64,000 bases of DNA from an uncultured Draconibacterium sp. (GTDB taxonomy: Bacteria > Bacteroidota > Bacteroidia > Bacteroidales > Prolixibacteraceae): assembly GCF_963675065.1 (NCBI RefSeq), contig NZ_OY775906.1, positions 2,644,001-2,708,000 on the forward strand, given 5' to 3'. The notes under the pieces were generated by a model. That model was given only the letters and a program-made list of their open reading frames with translations, had not been told where the DNA came from and did not search any database. Each line of letters opens with the position of its first letter. Position 1 is the stretch's first letter. Shown here piece by piece: positions 1 to 8,985 of this stretch. The translations under genes were made by a program, and so were the position numbers.

Positions 1-1
1 G

Positions 2-640
2 CTCGATCTTTATAGAAAAGTCAGAAGCAATCCAAAAGTAAAAAAGGCATTCATCGGGAGTGGCATCCGGTACGATATGATATTGGAGAAAACCAATGAT
101 GAAGCGGTAAACGAAACCAATCGGGAATATTTGCGTGAGGTAATCAAACATCACGTTTCGGGAAGGCTAAAAGTGGCGCCGGAACACTCGTCTGACGAAG
201 TACTGAAATTTATGCGAAAACCTTCGTTTAAATTGTTTGAGGAACTAAACCAGGAGTTTATAAAAATAAATAAGGAAGAAAAACTTAACCAGCAGCTGAT
301 TCCGTATTTTATTTCGAGCCATCCGGGCAGTAAATCGGAAGACATGGCCAATTTGGCGATCCAGACGAAGGACATGAATTTCAGGTTGGAGCAGGTGCAG
401 GATTTTACACCTACACCAATGACGCTGGCTACTGTGGTTTATTATTCGGGCTACCATCCGTACACAATGGAGCAAATTTATACGGCCCGAAACAAAAACG
501 CTAAAGAACAACAACGCCAGTTCTTTTTCTGGTATAAAAAGGAATTTCGAAATAAAATTATTCGCGACCTAAAAGCAAAAGGCCGCGAAGATTTGGTTAA
601 ACAGCTTTTCAGTAAAAAACAAAATAACGACACTAAATGA
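2..640 (+). CDS. ygiQ: YgiQ-family radical SAM protein, C-terminal part (5' end outside the window)
   Basis: The frame is open from base 2, so the gene begins to the left. The visible 212 residues match the end of the YgiQ family (radical SAM, UPF0313) and its C-terminal DUF3362 region: GSGIRYDM, GRLKVAPEH, FISSHPGS and QDFTPTPMTLATVVYYSG appear in the usual order. The CxxxCxxC iron-sulfur motif would lie upstream and is not visible. The protein ends in a Lys/Arg-rich tail. The cellular reaction of YgiQ proteins is not established. The stop overlaps the next start by 4 bases (ATGA), so the two are probably translated together. Confidence 0.93.
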   Translation, partial: LDLYRKVRSNPKVKKAFIGSGIRYDMILEKTNDEAVNETNREYLREVIKHHVSGRLKVAPEHSSDEVLKFMRKPSFKLFEELNQEFIKINKEEKLNQQLIPYFISSHPGSKSEDMANLAIQTKDMNFRLEQVQDFTPTPMTLATVVYYSGYHPYTMEQIYTARNKNAKEQQRQFFFWYKKEFRNKIIRDLKAKGREDLVKQLFSKKQNNDTK

Positions 641-1392
641 AGACAATCAGAATGTTAACACTTGCAGTAGCAATTGTGCTATCGGGCTGTGCCGAAGTAA
701 TGCAAATTGCCCAGCAAACTCTTGAAGGCGGTGCGCCTCTGACCCAAAATGAAATTGTGGCCGGTTTGAAAGAAGCATTGATAACCGGAACCAACAATTC
801 GGTGGATATTCTTGGTGCGCAAGATGGATACTACAAAGACGAGCTGGTAAAAATTTTACTTCCACCCGAAGCCAACATTATTGTTGAAAATGCCGGGAAA
901 ATACCGGGAGGTGAAAAATTGCTCGAAGATGTGTTATTACATATAAATCGTGCCGCTGAAGACGCTGCAAAAGAAGCCACACCAATTTTTGTGAACAGCA
1001 TAAAAAGCATGACATTTAACGATGCCGTTGGAATTTTAAAAGGCAACGACAACGCCGCAACATCCTATTTACACAAAACAACTTACGATCAGCTTTTTGC
1101 CCTTTATCGTCCCAAAATAAAATCTTCGGTGGAGAAAGAATTAGTAGGTGGCGTATCAACAAAAGAAAGCTGGGACACTCTAGTGGGTAAATGGAACCAG
1201 GTTGCCGGTTCTTTTCTGGGGCAAACTGCGGGTTTGGAAAAAGTTGACACCCAACTGGAAGACTATCTGACTGCCAAAGCACTTGACGGTGTATTTTTAA
1301 AAATTGCCGGTGAAGAAAAACTGATCCGGGAAGATCCGGCAGCACGTGTAAGCAGTTTGCTAAAAAAAGTATTTGGCTCGGTTGACAGCTAA
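637..1392 (+). CDS. DUF4197 domain lipoprotein
   Basis: A 251-residue protein with a short hydrophobic N-terminus ending in the lipobox-like LSGC, so probably lipid-anchored with Cys18 as the modified residue. The rest matches DUF4197: an alpha-helical domain containing MTFNDAVGILKGNDNAATSYL followed by a helix with YRPKIKSSVEKELVGG. The family has no assigned reaction. It begins inside the stop of the upstream ygiQ gene (4-base overlap), which fixes the start and suggests co-transcription. An AT-rich spacer of about 120 bases follows. Confidence 0.88.
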   Translation: MKTIRMLTLAVAIVLSGCAEVMQIAQQTLEGGAPLTQNEIVAGLKEALITGTNNSVDILGAQDGYYKDELVKILLPPEANIIVENAGKIPGGEKLLEDVLLHINRAAEDAAKEATPIFVNSIKSMTFNDAVGILKGNDNAATSYLHKTTYDQLFALYRPKIKSSVEKELVGGVSTKESWDTLVGKWNQVAGSFLGQTAGLEKVDTQLEDYLTAKALDGVFLKIAGEEKLIREDPAARVSSLLKKVFGSVDS

Positions 1393-1514
1393 TTTGTCAA
1401 CTTTGATTATTAGAAATTCGTTGACTTAATTCTTTTGCTAATTTTAAAGCATATTTATTGAATTAATAATTCACTCCGGTAAAAATTTGTACGGAGTTAT
1501 GCTAAACTCTCACA

Positions 1515-2222
1515 ATGAAAGAATTACTTGGCGCACTTTTCATTCTTTTATACCTATCAACGTGGAGCTGTTCCAGTTCAAATGAATCAAACAATGATGA
1601 TTCTGAATTCAACTATGAAATTGAAGTACTGGATCAAATCTTTGAACAGTTGACCGAGGAAATGCAGTTTAATTGCGGTTTTCCCAAAGCCCCGCCACCA
1701 CCTCGCCCAACCAAAGATAAGAATGGAAAAATTACAGGATATGATTCTACTTTATATCTTCAGCAAATAAAAAATTACCAAATAGACACAGCCAATTTTG
1801 AGGTTGAACCAAGAAGTGTATTACTGGCTATTTCTGACACATTGTATTGCCTTTCGGATGAGGAGATACCGACCAAAACTCAACTAACCTCAGAGGATTA
1901 TCACACTGTAATCAAGAACATTAAACCCGAAAACAAACTTAATCGTAAAATACCAATTGAGAGTTTAAAAAATACAGGATATTTTTACCTGAAATACAGC
2001 TCTGAATATAGGAATGAGCAAAAAAGGCCAACCAATTTAAATGAAAGCAAAGCCAGTGGAATCCGTTTATCAAGGATATATTTTAACGAAAGTAAGACCC
2101 TTGGCATTTTTACCTGTGAATATTACCGCACAAGCGACGATGCATATGGAGGCTTGATTCTTATACGAAAAGTTGATGGCAAGTGGCAAATTGATGAATC
2201 TATCAACAACTGGATAATCTAA
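1515..2222 (+). CDS. Unrecognised lipoprotein
   Basis: A 235-residue protein whose N-terminus (hydrophobic stretch, then STWSCSSS) looks like a lipoprotein signal, with mature Cys at about residue 19. A Pro-rich patch (KAPPPPRPTKDKNG) follows at about residues 54-68. The C-terminal half ends in a pattern of alternating strands with GGLILIRKVDGKWQIDE, like small secreted beta proteins. I do not recognise a family. Its stop codon region (2219-2222) directly abuts the 3' end of a decayed radical SAM copy on the other strand, so this gene sits at the edge of a rearranged segment. Confidence 0.7.
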   Translation: MKELLGALFILLYLSTWSCSSSNESNNDDSEFNYEIEVLDQIFEQLTEEMQFNCGFPKAPPPPRPTKDKNGKITGYDSTLYLQQIKNYQIDTANFEVEPRSVLLAISDTLYCLSDEEIPTKTQLTSEDYHTVIKNIKPENKLNRKIPIESLKNTGYFYLKYSSEYRNEQKRPTNLNESKASGIRLSRIYFNESKTLGIFTCEYYRTSDDAYGGLILIRKVDGKWQIDESINNWII

Positions 2223-2357
2223 ACAAACCTTCTTCCCTGCCAAGTATCACGCTCTTTTAAGTGTTTTTCCACCTTGGTTACAAACTCAAAATTCTTTAAT
2301 CCCCACTTTGGGGCGATTGGCATTTCGGATGGCAACTGGTCTATTAAACATTCAACA
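2219..2357 (-). pseudogene. 3'-terminal fragment of a second YhcC-type radical SAM gene
   Basis: Read on the minus strand this segment encodes the last about 45 residues of a YhcC-like protein, with EMPIAPKWGLKNFEF and ERDTWQGRRFV followed by a stop at 2219-2221. It aligns without gaps to the end of the intact gene at 6304-6442 (constant offset of 4085 bases, about 22 mismatches in 138 positions, roughly 84% identity). The frame is still open across the fragment, but similarity ends near 2357 and an in-frame stop lies just upstream. No start or radical SAM core is present, so it is a remnant. See the findings on the cassette between the two copies. Confidence 0.85.
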
Positions 2358-2398
2358 CTTTAGACGCATTCTAAATTTTATCCAATCCCTTAAATCAT

Positions 2399-2428
2399 TT
2401 TGTTAACTTATTCAAAATATTATTTTTG
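2399..2428 (+). promoter_or_regulatory. Predicted Bacteroidota promoter of the transglutaminase pair
   Basis: TTTG at 2399-2402 and TATTTTTG at 2421-2428, 18 bases apart, match the -33/-7 pattern of Bacteroidota primary promoters. Transcription should start near 2433, giving a leader of about 60 bases before the ATG at 2494. Confidence 0.65.
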
Positions 2429-2493
2429 TTAGCAAAGAACCTAAAATGCAGACTTACAGAAATAACTAATTTAACTTAACAAACCCCATCTTT

Positions 2494-4353
2494 ATGCGAA
2501 GCAGTTTATTATTACTCTGTTTTATTCTTAGCCTCTTTTTCCAAAATACACTTTTTGCACAACGCCTTGATGCTGTGCTGTTAAACCAGAAAACATCCAT
2601 CGTATTAAAAAAGAATAACTTATGCAGAATCAGTTCTTTTGAAATTCTTATCAATAATCGCGACGGAGAAGAATTCACGGAAGTCACAATCCCTTTTTCA
2701 AGTTTATTGAAAGTCACAAATCTTAAAGCTTACATAAAAGATAAAAACGGAGAAATTGTAAAAAAACTAAAGAAAAGCGATATCTCAGAAAGAAGTTCTT
2801 TTTCGAGCGGCACCTTTTACGAGGATGAATTTGTAAAAGAATTCAAGTTAAAGCATAACGTTTATCCCTACACCCTGTTTTATGAATATGAAGAATCAGA
2901 ATCACAGTTTGTTTATGTAGAGCATTGGGTTCCATTGCTAGATTTGGATATTCCCACCCTTAATGCAGAGTTGGAGATTCAGGCGGCCAAAGAATTCAAG
3001 CTCTCTTATAAAGACAGTTTTGTTTCGTCATTTAGCCTGGATTCTATTGATGATGACTATCGTTATCGATGGAAAGCAAATTACGACGGAAGTATAGAAA
3101 ACGAAGTGTTTGCGCCTCCGCTTTTAAACCATGTTCCTTCGGTTCAGGTGGTTCCTCAAAAATTCAAATTTGAAATCAAGGGTTCTTTTGATTCATGGGA
3201 AACGTATGGTAGCTGGCAAGATGAACTCATTGCCGGTTTGTTCGAAGTTCCGGATAATGATGTGAAAACAATTGAAAAACTTATAAATGGAATTGAAAAT
3301 GAAAAAGAAAGAATTAAAACAATATATGAATATGTGCAAAACGAAACCCGGTATATAAACATAAGCCTTGAAACCGGAGGACTAAAACCATACCCGGCAA
3401 GTTATGTTTCTCAAAATCATTATGGAGATTGCAAAGCGCTAAGCATTTATTTTATGGCTTTGCTAAAAAGTGTTGGGATTGAATGTTATTATGCAAAACT
3501 TGCGGCAGGAAATCCGATTGAAGAGATCGATCATACCCTTCCTTCTATGCAATCAAACCACATAGTAGTTTGTGTACCGGTAAAAAACGATACACTTTGG
3601 CTGGATTGCACAAGCGACAATCCGTTCGAATACATTGGCACCTTTATTCAAAACAGGGAAGCTTTTGTAATTAACGGCGAGAAAAGTTATTTCTCAAAAA
3701 TTCCGGCTTTAACAAAAGAACAAGTGCTTTGCGAACGCCATGTTAATTTTGAACACGTAACAAGAAATGAATGCAAAGCCGAATTTATCAACACGTACAG
3801 GGGAGCTAATTTTGAATTATTGCACAATCTTATCAGTTCAACAAATGAAAACGACAACCTGGAAATCGTAAGAGAACACCTCATTGCCAGAGGATTTGAA
3901 CCAATCGAAATCATAAACCATCATTCAGAGCAAGATTCGGTTAAAGCGGATCTATCCTACTCGGCAAAATCAAGCAGTGTATATGAAAAATATGGAAACG
4001 ATATAATTATCAGGCTTCTACCTTTTGATATCAGTAATTTTGATTCACCGTCCAACAGAGTTCTTCCTGTCCAGATTGATTACCCTGTTTACAAAAAAGA
4101 CGAGTTAAACTATAAAATACCTACGAGCTACATCGCCAATAACATTCCTGAACACAAATCTATTGAAGGCAAATACGGATCCTATTCAATACAAACAGAG
4201 AAAGTGGGTGACAACTTTAAAATACTGAAAACCTTCGTGCTTAATAGTGGGAAATATCCCATTTCAGAATACCAGGCGTTTTACTCGTTTATCAACGAAA
4301 TCGTAGAATTCGAGAACAAGTTTTATATAAACCTTTCTAAAAAATCATTCTAA
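2494..4353 (+). CDS. DUF3857 / transglutaminase-like protein, apparently active form
   Basis: A 619-residue exported protein. The signal peptide (about residues 1-22) ends in LFAQ. The N-terminal half fits DUF3857, and the transglutaminase-like core has Cys313 in HYGDCKALS, a His in SNHIVV and an Asp in LWLDCTS, the expected Cys-His-Asp order. A C-terminal beta-rich domain follows. The family is common in Bacteroidota, and the substrates are generally unknown. The stop codon shares a base with the start of the next gene (TAATG), so the pair is likely translationally coupled. The start is supported by the signal peptide and the upstream promoter. Confidence 0.85.
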   Translation: MRSSLLLLCFILSLFFQNTLFAQRLDAVLLNQKTSIVLKKNNLCRISSFEILINNRDGEEFTEVTIPFSSLLKVTNLKAYIKDKNGEIVKKLKKSDISERSSFSSGTFYEDEFVKEFKLKHNVYPYTLFYEYEESESQFVYVEHWVPLLDLDIPTLNAELEIQAAKEFKLSYKDSFVSSFSLDSIDDDYRYRWKANYDGSIENEVFAPPLLNHVPSVQVVPQKFKFEIKGSFDSWETYGSWQDELIAGLFEVPDNDVKTIEKLINGIENEKERIKTIYEYVQNETRYINISLETGGLKPYPASYVSQNHYGDCKALSIYFMALLKSVGIECYYAKLAAGNPIEEIDHTLPSMQSNHIVVCVPVKNDTLWLDCTSDNPFEYIGTFIQNREAFVINGEKSYFSKIPALTKEQVLCERHVNFEHVTRNECKAEFINTYRGANFELLHNLISSTNENDNLEIVREHLIARGFEPIEIINHHSEQDSVKADLSYSAKSSSVYEKYGNDIIIRLLPFDISNFDSPSNRVLPVQIDYPVYKKDELNYKIPTSYIANNIPEHKSIEGKYGSYSIQTEKVGDNFKILKTFVLNSGKYPISEYQAFYSFINEIVEFENKFYINLSKKSF

Positions 4354-6299
4354 TGAAAAACCTTTTAATTGCACTATTTACAATTCTTTGTTTTAGTTCT
4401 GCAAGTGCTCAGAATTTCTCTTTTGAATACGGAAAAGTAAGTAAAGCAGATATTGAACTAAAACAGTACGAGAAAGACAAGACCGCTGAAGCTGTGATTA
4501 TTTATGATAAAGGATCATCGTATTTTCGTCAGAATGACTCTGGTTTTTATTTGATTTTTGAAAGATCGAAACGTATTAAAATTTTAAAAGAAGCCGGAAT
4601 TGAATATGCCGAAATTGAAATTCCATATTATCGGGAAGGAGACATTTTAGAAAAAATATATGATTTAAAAGCGTGCACATACAATTTTGAGGACGGACGT
4701 TTGAACCGAACCGAGTTACAGACCGATTCGTGGAATGATGAAATTTACAATGATTACTGGATGGTCAGAAAAATTGCGATGCCTAACGTAAAAGCAGGTT
4801 CTATCATTGAGTTAACTTATAAAATCTCCTCTCAATACCTCTTTAATTTAAGAGATTGGGAATTCCAGAGCAGAATACCAACTATCTACAGCGAGTACAA
4901 AGCAGCCATAATTCCCTTTTATGAATACATTTTTCTGGCCCAACGTACCGGAACTTCGCTTAAAAAAGAATCATATACTGAAAACATCAGTCGCGAATTT
5001 GCACGCATTGGGTACAAAGATGTTGTCAACACGTTCTCGATGAAAGACATACCTGCATTTAACAGCGAAGACTATATTACTTCAATAAATGACTACATCA
5101 TAAAACTTGATTTCCAACTCGCTAAAATTAATTACCCGAATGGCGGCGATAAAGAAATAATGACAACCTGGCCAAACTTGATTAAGGAATACAGTGCGCA
5201 TATTAATTTTGGCAAATATGTAAAAAAATGCGAAAAGTCAGCTTCCAAAATACTTGATCTCGATGCATTAAAAGACAAAACAACAAAAGACAAATTCGAT
5301 TACATCGTTAGCTATGTCAAGAACAATTATAGCTGGAATGAGTACAATGGAAAATATGCATCCAAATCAGTAAATGATATCGTAAAAGATAAATATGGTA
5401 GTGCGGCAGATCTGAATTTAATGACCATCGGTTTATTGCGAGCCGCCGGAATAGAAGCCACTCCGGTTTTAATAAGCACCCGCGAAAATGGAAAAGTAAG
5501 TGACAATTATCCCTTTGCTCACTATTTTAATTATGTAATCCTGATGGCTAACATTGATGGAAAAAATGTATTGAGCGATGCTACTAATTCAAATGTGGCG
5601 AATAACAGAATTCCATCGCGTTGTATAAACGACAAGGGCTTACTTATTGATCCCGATCAGGATGTGAAATGGATTGGTTTACAATGCAATTTCCCTTCAA
5701 TTTCAGCACTCGATTTTACCATCGATCCATCAAAGGAAACATCAAATGTAATGGTAAAATCATTCGCCTCTGAATACAAAGCTTTTAGGTTAAAAAATAT
5801 TATCGGTGATGATAAAAATAAACTGAATGATTACCTTGAAGAAAGAGATTATAAAATTGAGAGAGCCGATTTTTCTGAGGTTACAAATAAAAGCAAAGAG
5901 TTCCGATATGAATACGACCTGACAATGACACCGGAATCAATCAATGAAAAATTATATATCGAACCTTTTTTAAATAAATCCCTTCAGGATAATCCTTTAA
6001 ATCAACCATCAAGGTCATATCCGATCGACATGACATACCCTACAAAATCGATTCTAACTTCAACCATTCTTATACCTGAAGGATATGAACTCGATTACCA
6101 ACCTGAAAATTATAAAATAAAGAACAGCCTGTTTGAACTCAATTATTCTGTTGAACAAATTGAAGATCATATTCGGGTGACTTTTTTGACCGATTTTAAA
6201 GAATCGGTTTACGATGCCACTGACTACCCGAAAATTAAATTCTACTTTAATGAGATTGTTAAACGAGGAAATGAAAAAATAGTACTCAAAAAGATATAG
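4353..6299 (+). CDS. DUF3857 / transglutaminase-like protein lacking the catalytic Cys
   Basis: A 648-residue exported protein (signal peptide ending SSASAQ at about residue 19) with the same architecture as its upstream neighbour: N-terminal DUF3857, a transglutaminase-like core, and a C-terminal beta domain. At the active-site position the neighbour has YGDCK, while this protein has YGSAAD, placing Ala351 where Cys is expected. The His (FAHYFNYV) and Asp (VLSDATN) positions remain. It is therefore probably a non-catalytic partner or binding protein. The one-base stop/start overlap with the first gene supports paired expression. It ends 4 bases from the convergent radical SAM gene. Confidence 0.84.
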   Translation: MKNLLIALFTILCFSSASAQNFSFEYGKVSKADIELKQYEKDKTAEAVIIYDKGSSYFRQNDSGFYLIFERSKRIKILKEAGIEYAEIEIPYYREGDILEKIYDLKACTYNFEDGRLNRTELQTDSWNDEIYNDYWMVRKIAMPNVKAGSIIELTYKISSQYLFNLRDWEFQSRIPTIYSEYKAAIIPFYEYIFLAQRTGTSLKKESYTENISREFARIGYKDVVNTFSMKDIPAFNSEDYITSINDYIIKLDFQLAKINYPNGGDKEIMTTWPNLIKEYSAHINFGKYVKKCEKSASKILDLDALKDKTTKDKFDYIVSYVKNNYSWNEYNGKYASKSVNDIVKDKYGSAADLNLMTIGLLRAAGIEATPVLISTRENGKVSDNYPFAHYFNYVILMANIDGKNVLSDATNSNVANNRIPSRCINDKGLLIDPDQDVKWIGLQCNFPSISALDFTIDPSKETSNVMVKSFASEYKAFRLKNIIGDDKNKLNDYLEERDYKIERADFSEVTNKSKEFRYEYDLTMTPESINEKLYIEPFLNKSLQDNPLNQPSRSYPIDMTYPTKSILTSTILIPEGYELDYQPENYKIKNSLFELNYSVEQIEDHIRVTFLTDFKESVYDATDYPKIKFYFNEIVKRGNEKIVLKKI

Positions 6300-6303
6300 C
6301 CGG

Positions 6304-7248
6304 TTAAACAAACCTTTTCCCCTGCCACGTGTCACGCTCTTTTAAGCGTTTTTCAACTTTGGCTACAAACTCAAAATTCTTTAATCCCCACTTGGGGGCA
6401 ATCAGCATTTCGGGTGGTGCCTGACTTATAAAACGTTCAACAATAATTGCCGGATTTAAAAGCTCCAGATAATCGATAACCAGATCGATGTATTCGTCAG
6501 CAGTATACAGGTCGAAATTCTCCGGATGATCCTGAAATTCTTTTTCCAGCAACGTTTTTTTGTGAATTTGTAACTGGTGCAACTTAAGGTTTTTTACCGG
6601 CAGTTTCGATATCGTTTTTGCCTGGTCGAGCAGTTCATCACGAGTTTCGCCAGGCAAACCGAGTATCATGTGTGCGCAATTGTTGATGCCTCGTTTCGCA
6701 GTTTCTTCAATTGCCCATGCCGCTTCGGCAAAGCTATGTCCCCGGTTAATGCTGTCCAGGGTTCTGTCGAGGTGCGACTCCACACCTAACTCAACCATTA
6801 CATACACTTTCTTGCTGAGTTCGGCCAGATAATCCAGCAAATCGGGATAGATACAATCGGGGCGTGTTGAAATCACTAGTCCAACCACTTTCGGATGTTC
6901 CAGTGCTTCTTCATATAAACGCTTTAAATCATCAATAGGAGCGTAAGTATTTGTATAGGCCTGAAAGTAGGCCAAAAACCGCATCGACTTATATTTCTTT
7001 GCAAAAAAAGCAATGCCCTTTTCTACCTGTCCGGTAACACTATTCTCAAGATTGCAATAGGTGGGTTTAAATGTTTTGTTGTTACAATAAGCGCATCCGC
7101 CAGTACCTTTTGTCCCATCGCGGTTGGGGCAGGTAAAGCCGGCATCAACCGATACCTTTTGCACCCGCTCAGAAAAAAGTGTTCTGAAATAAGTTGGAAA
7201 ATCGTTGTATCGTCTGTCGTGTCCCCAGCTATATGTTCCGTTTTGCAT
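6304..7248 (-). CDS. YhcC-family radical SAM protein (TIGR01212 type)
   Basis: A 314-residue protein of usual length for the family. The N-terminus holds the family's variant iron-sulfur motif, with Cys residues in FTCPNRDGTKGTGGCAYC, rather than plain CxxxCxxC. Further family blocks are YFQAYTNTYAP, GLVISTRPDC, ELGVESHLDRTLDSINRGH and HMILGLPGETRDE. The C-terminus ends ERDTWQGKRFV. Cellular function is not firmly known; some relatives act in oxygen-independent metabolism or RNA modification. The last 138 bases are duplicated at 2219-2357. The gene converges with the transglutaminase pair with only 4 bases between stops. Confidence 0.92.
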   Translation of the reverse strand: MQNGTYSWGHDRRYNDFPTYFRTLFSERVQKVSVDAGFTCPNRDGTKGTGGCAYCNNKTFKPTYCNLENSVTGQVEKGIAFFAKKYKSMRFLAYFQAYTNTYAPIDDLKRLYEEALEHPKVVGLVISTRPDCIYPDLLDYLAELSKKVYVMVELGVESHLDRTLDSINRGHSFAEAAWAIEETAKRGINNCAHMILGLPGETRDELLDQAKTISKLPVKNLKLHQLQIHKKTLLEKEFQDHPENFDLYTADEYIDLVIDYLELLNPAIIVERFISQAPPEMLIAPKWGLKNFEFVAKVEKRLKERDTWQGKRFV

Positions 7249-7406
7249 CCCCGTTTATTTGAAATTGCAAAAGTACGTAAAATTGTGAATCCGAATTTTC
7301 TGCATAAAACTTATCAACAACTCTTGAAAACTTTCCGCGAATATCAACGGTTTTGCTTTTCAAATACAGCTTCAAATCTTTACTTTTAAGGAAAAATCAG
7401 GCAGAT

Positions 7407-8933
7407 ATGTTCTCAGATAAAGATAAGCAGCAAATTCAACAGCGCGGTAGCAAGCTGGAAACCGTGCAAAATCAAATCGAAAATTTTAAAAAAGGCTTCC
7501 CCTACTTACCCATTGAAGATGCCGCCTCGGTAGGAAAAGGGATTATTCGTTTAAGCCCCGAAGATCTAGAAAAACGTGGCGACCGTTATGATGCGAAAAT
7601 TACGGAAGGAACTAAAGCCTTAAAGTTTGTGCCGGCCTCGGGAGCTGCAAGCCGCATGTTTAAAGCACTGTTCCAGGCATTGGAAGACTTCCAAAATCAG
7701 CCTCACGAAGACGTACTTGCCGCCAACAGAGACGCTGCACAATATGTTACCGAGCTTGATAAATTTGCTTTTGCTGAAGAACTAAAACAAGCTATTGCTG
7801 ACGATGGTGTACAACCTTCAGCCACCAGTAAACTCGACTACCTGTTAAACGAAAAGGGATTGAATTACGGCGCCAAACCAAAAGGGCTGCTTAAATTCCA
7901 TTCGTATGAAGATGGTGCGCGAACTCCTTTTGAAGAGCACCTGGTTGAAGGCGCAAAATATGCAGCCGACAAAAACAATAAAGCCAGTTTGCACTTTACT
8001 GTTTCGCCCGAACATCAACCGGGATTTGAGGCCTTGCTTGCAGAGATAAAAGACAAGTACGAAGAACAACTGGGTATTGAGTTTGATGTTACGTTCAGTC
8101 AACAAAAACCATCAACCGACACCATTGCTGTTGATTTAAAGAACGAACCTTTCCGAAATGCTGATGGCAGTTTGTTGTTCCGTCCGGGAGGTCACGGTGC
8201 TTTAATTGAGAACCTGAATGATCTGGATGCAGATATTATCTTCATCAAAAACATCGACAACGTGGTTCCTGACCGTTTAAAACAGCCAACCATCGATTTC
8301 AAAAAAGGATTGGCAGGAGTACTCTTAAAACATCAGGAAAAAGTATTTTTCTATCAGCACGAATTAAACGAGAAACATTATACAGCGCTTAGCAGTAATT
8401 TTTTGGCCGAAGCCGCTAACTTTTTGGAGAATACTTTGAATACCAAGCCGGCCAAAAATCACTATTACACCGAGCGTGAAGAACTTTATCAATACCTGAA
8501 AGAAAAATATAACCGGCCATTGCGCGTTTGCGGAATGGTGAAAAATGAAGGCGAGCCAGGCGGCGGTCCATTCTGGGCAATGAACGCCGACGGAACCGTT
8601 TCATTACAGGTGGTTGAAAGTTCGCAGATCGATCCGGACAGTGTTCAACAACAGGATATTGTTCAGCACGCTACTCACTTTAATCCGGTTGATCTGGTTT
8701 GTGCAGTAAAAAATTACAAAGGAGATAAATACGATCTCACCCAATTTACCGATACGGCAACCGGCTTTATTTCCCAAAAATCGAAAGACGGAAAAGAGCT
8801 GAAAGCACAGGAGTTACCGGGCTTATGGAACGGAGCAATGAGCAACTGGAACACCCTTTTCGTTGAGGTACCGATTGAAACATTCAACCCGGTAAAAACG
8901 GTGAACGACCTGTTGCGCGATCAACACTTGTAA
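7407..8933 (+). CDS. DUF4301 family protein
   Basis: About 508 residues from the ATG at 7407. An upstream in-frame ATG at 7353 would add 18 residues that do not fit the family, whose members begin near MFSDKDKQQI. Conserved segments include PASGAASRMFKAL near the N-terminus, a central LLFRPGGHGALIENLNDLDADI, and a later CGMVKNEGEPGGGPFW. The Gly-rich PASGAASRMF and RPGGHGALI blocks resemble nucleotide- or sugar-phosphate-binding loops, but no reaction is established and I assign none. It appears to be a single-gene unit, divergent from the radical SAM gene. Confidence 0.88.
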   Translation: MFSDKDKQQIQQRGSKLETVQNQIENFKKGFPYLPIEDAASVGKGIIRLSPEDLEKRGDRYDAKITEGTKALKFVPASGAASRMFKALFQALEDFQNQPHEDVLAANRDAAQYVTELDKFAFAEELKQAIADDGVQPSATSKLDYLLNEKGLNYGAKPKGLLKFHSYEDGARTPFEEHLVEGAKYAADKNNKASLHFTVSPEHQPGFEALLAEIKDKYEEQLGIEFDVTFSQQKPSTDTIAVDLKNEPFRNADGSLLFRPGGHGALIENLNDLDADIIFIKNIDNVVPDRLKQPTIDFKKGLAGVLLKHQEKVFFYQHELNEKHYTALSSNFLAEAANFLENTLNTKPAKNHYYTEREELYQYLKEKYNRPLRVCGMVKNEGEPGGGPFWAMNADGTVSLQVVESSQIDPDSVQQQDIVQHATHFNPVDLVCAVKNYKGDKYDLTQFTDTATGFISQKSKDGKELKAQELPGLWNGAMSNWNTLFVEVPIETFNPVKTVNDLLRDQHL

Positions 8934-8940
8934 GATTGTT

Positions 8941-8970
8941 TTTGAGATTCGATCCGAATTATTAATTTCG
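8941..8970 (+). promoter_or_regulatory. Predicted promoter of the TPR gene
   Basis: TTTG at 8941-8944 and TAATTTCG at 8963-8970 (one base off TAnnTTTG), spaced 18 bases. Expected transcription start is near 8976, about 10 bases before the ATG at 8986. Confidence 0.5.
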
Positions 8971-8985
8971 CGAACTTAATTTACG

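Noticed and set aside
1473..1497. ACTCCG/CGGAGT hairpin as a terminator of the DUF4197 gene
   Set aside because: No T-run follows and the stem is short; it lies close to the next start and could be coincidental.
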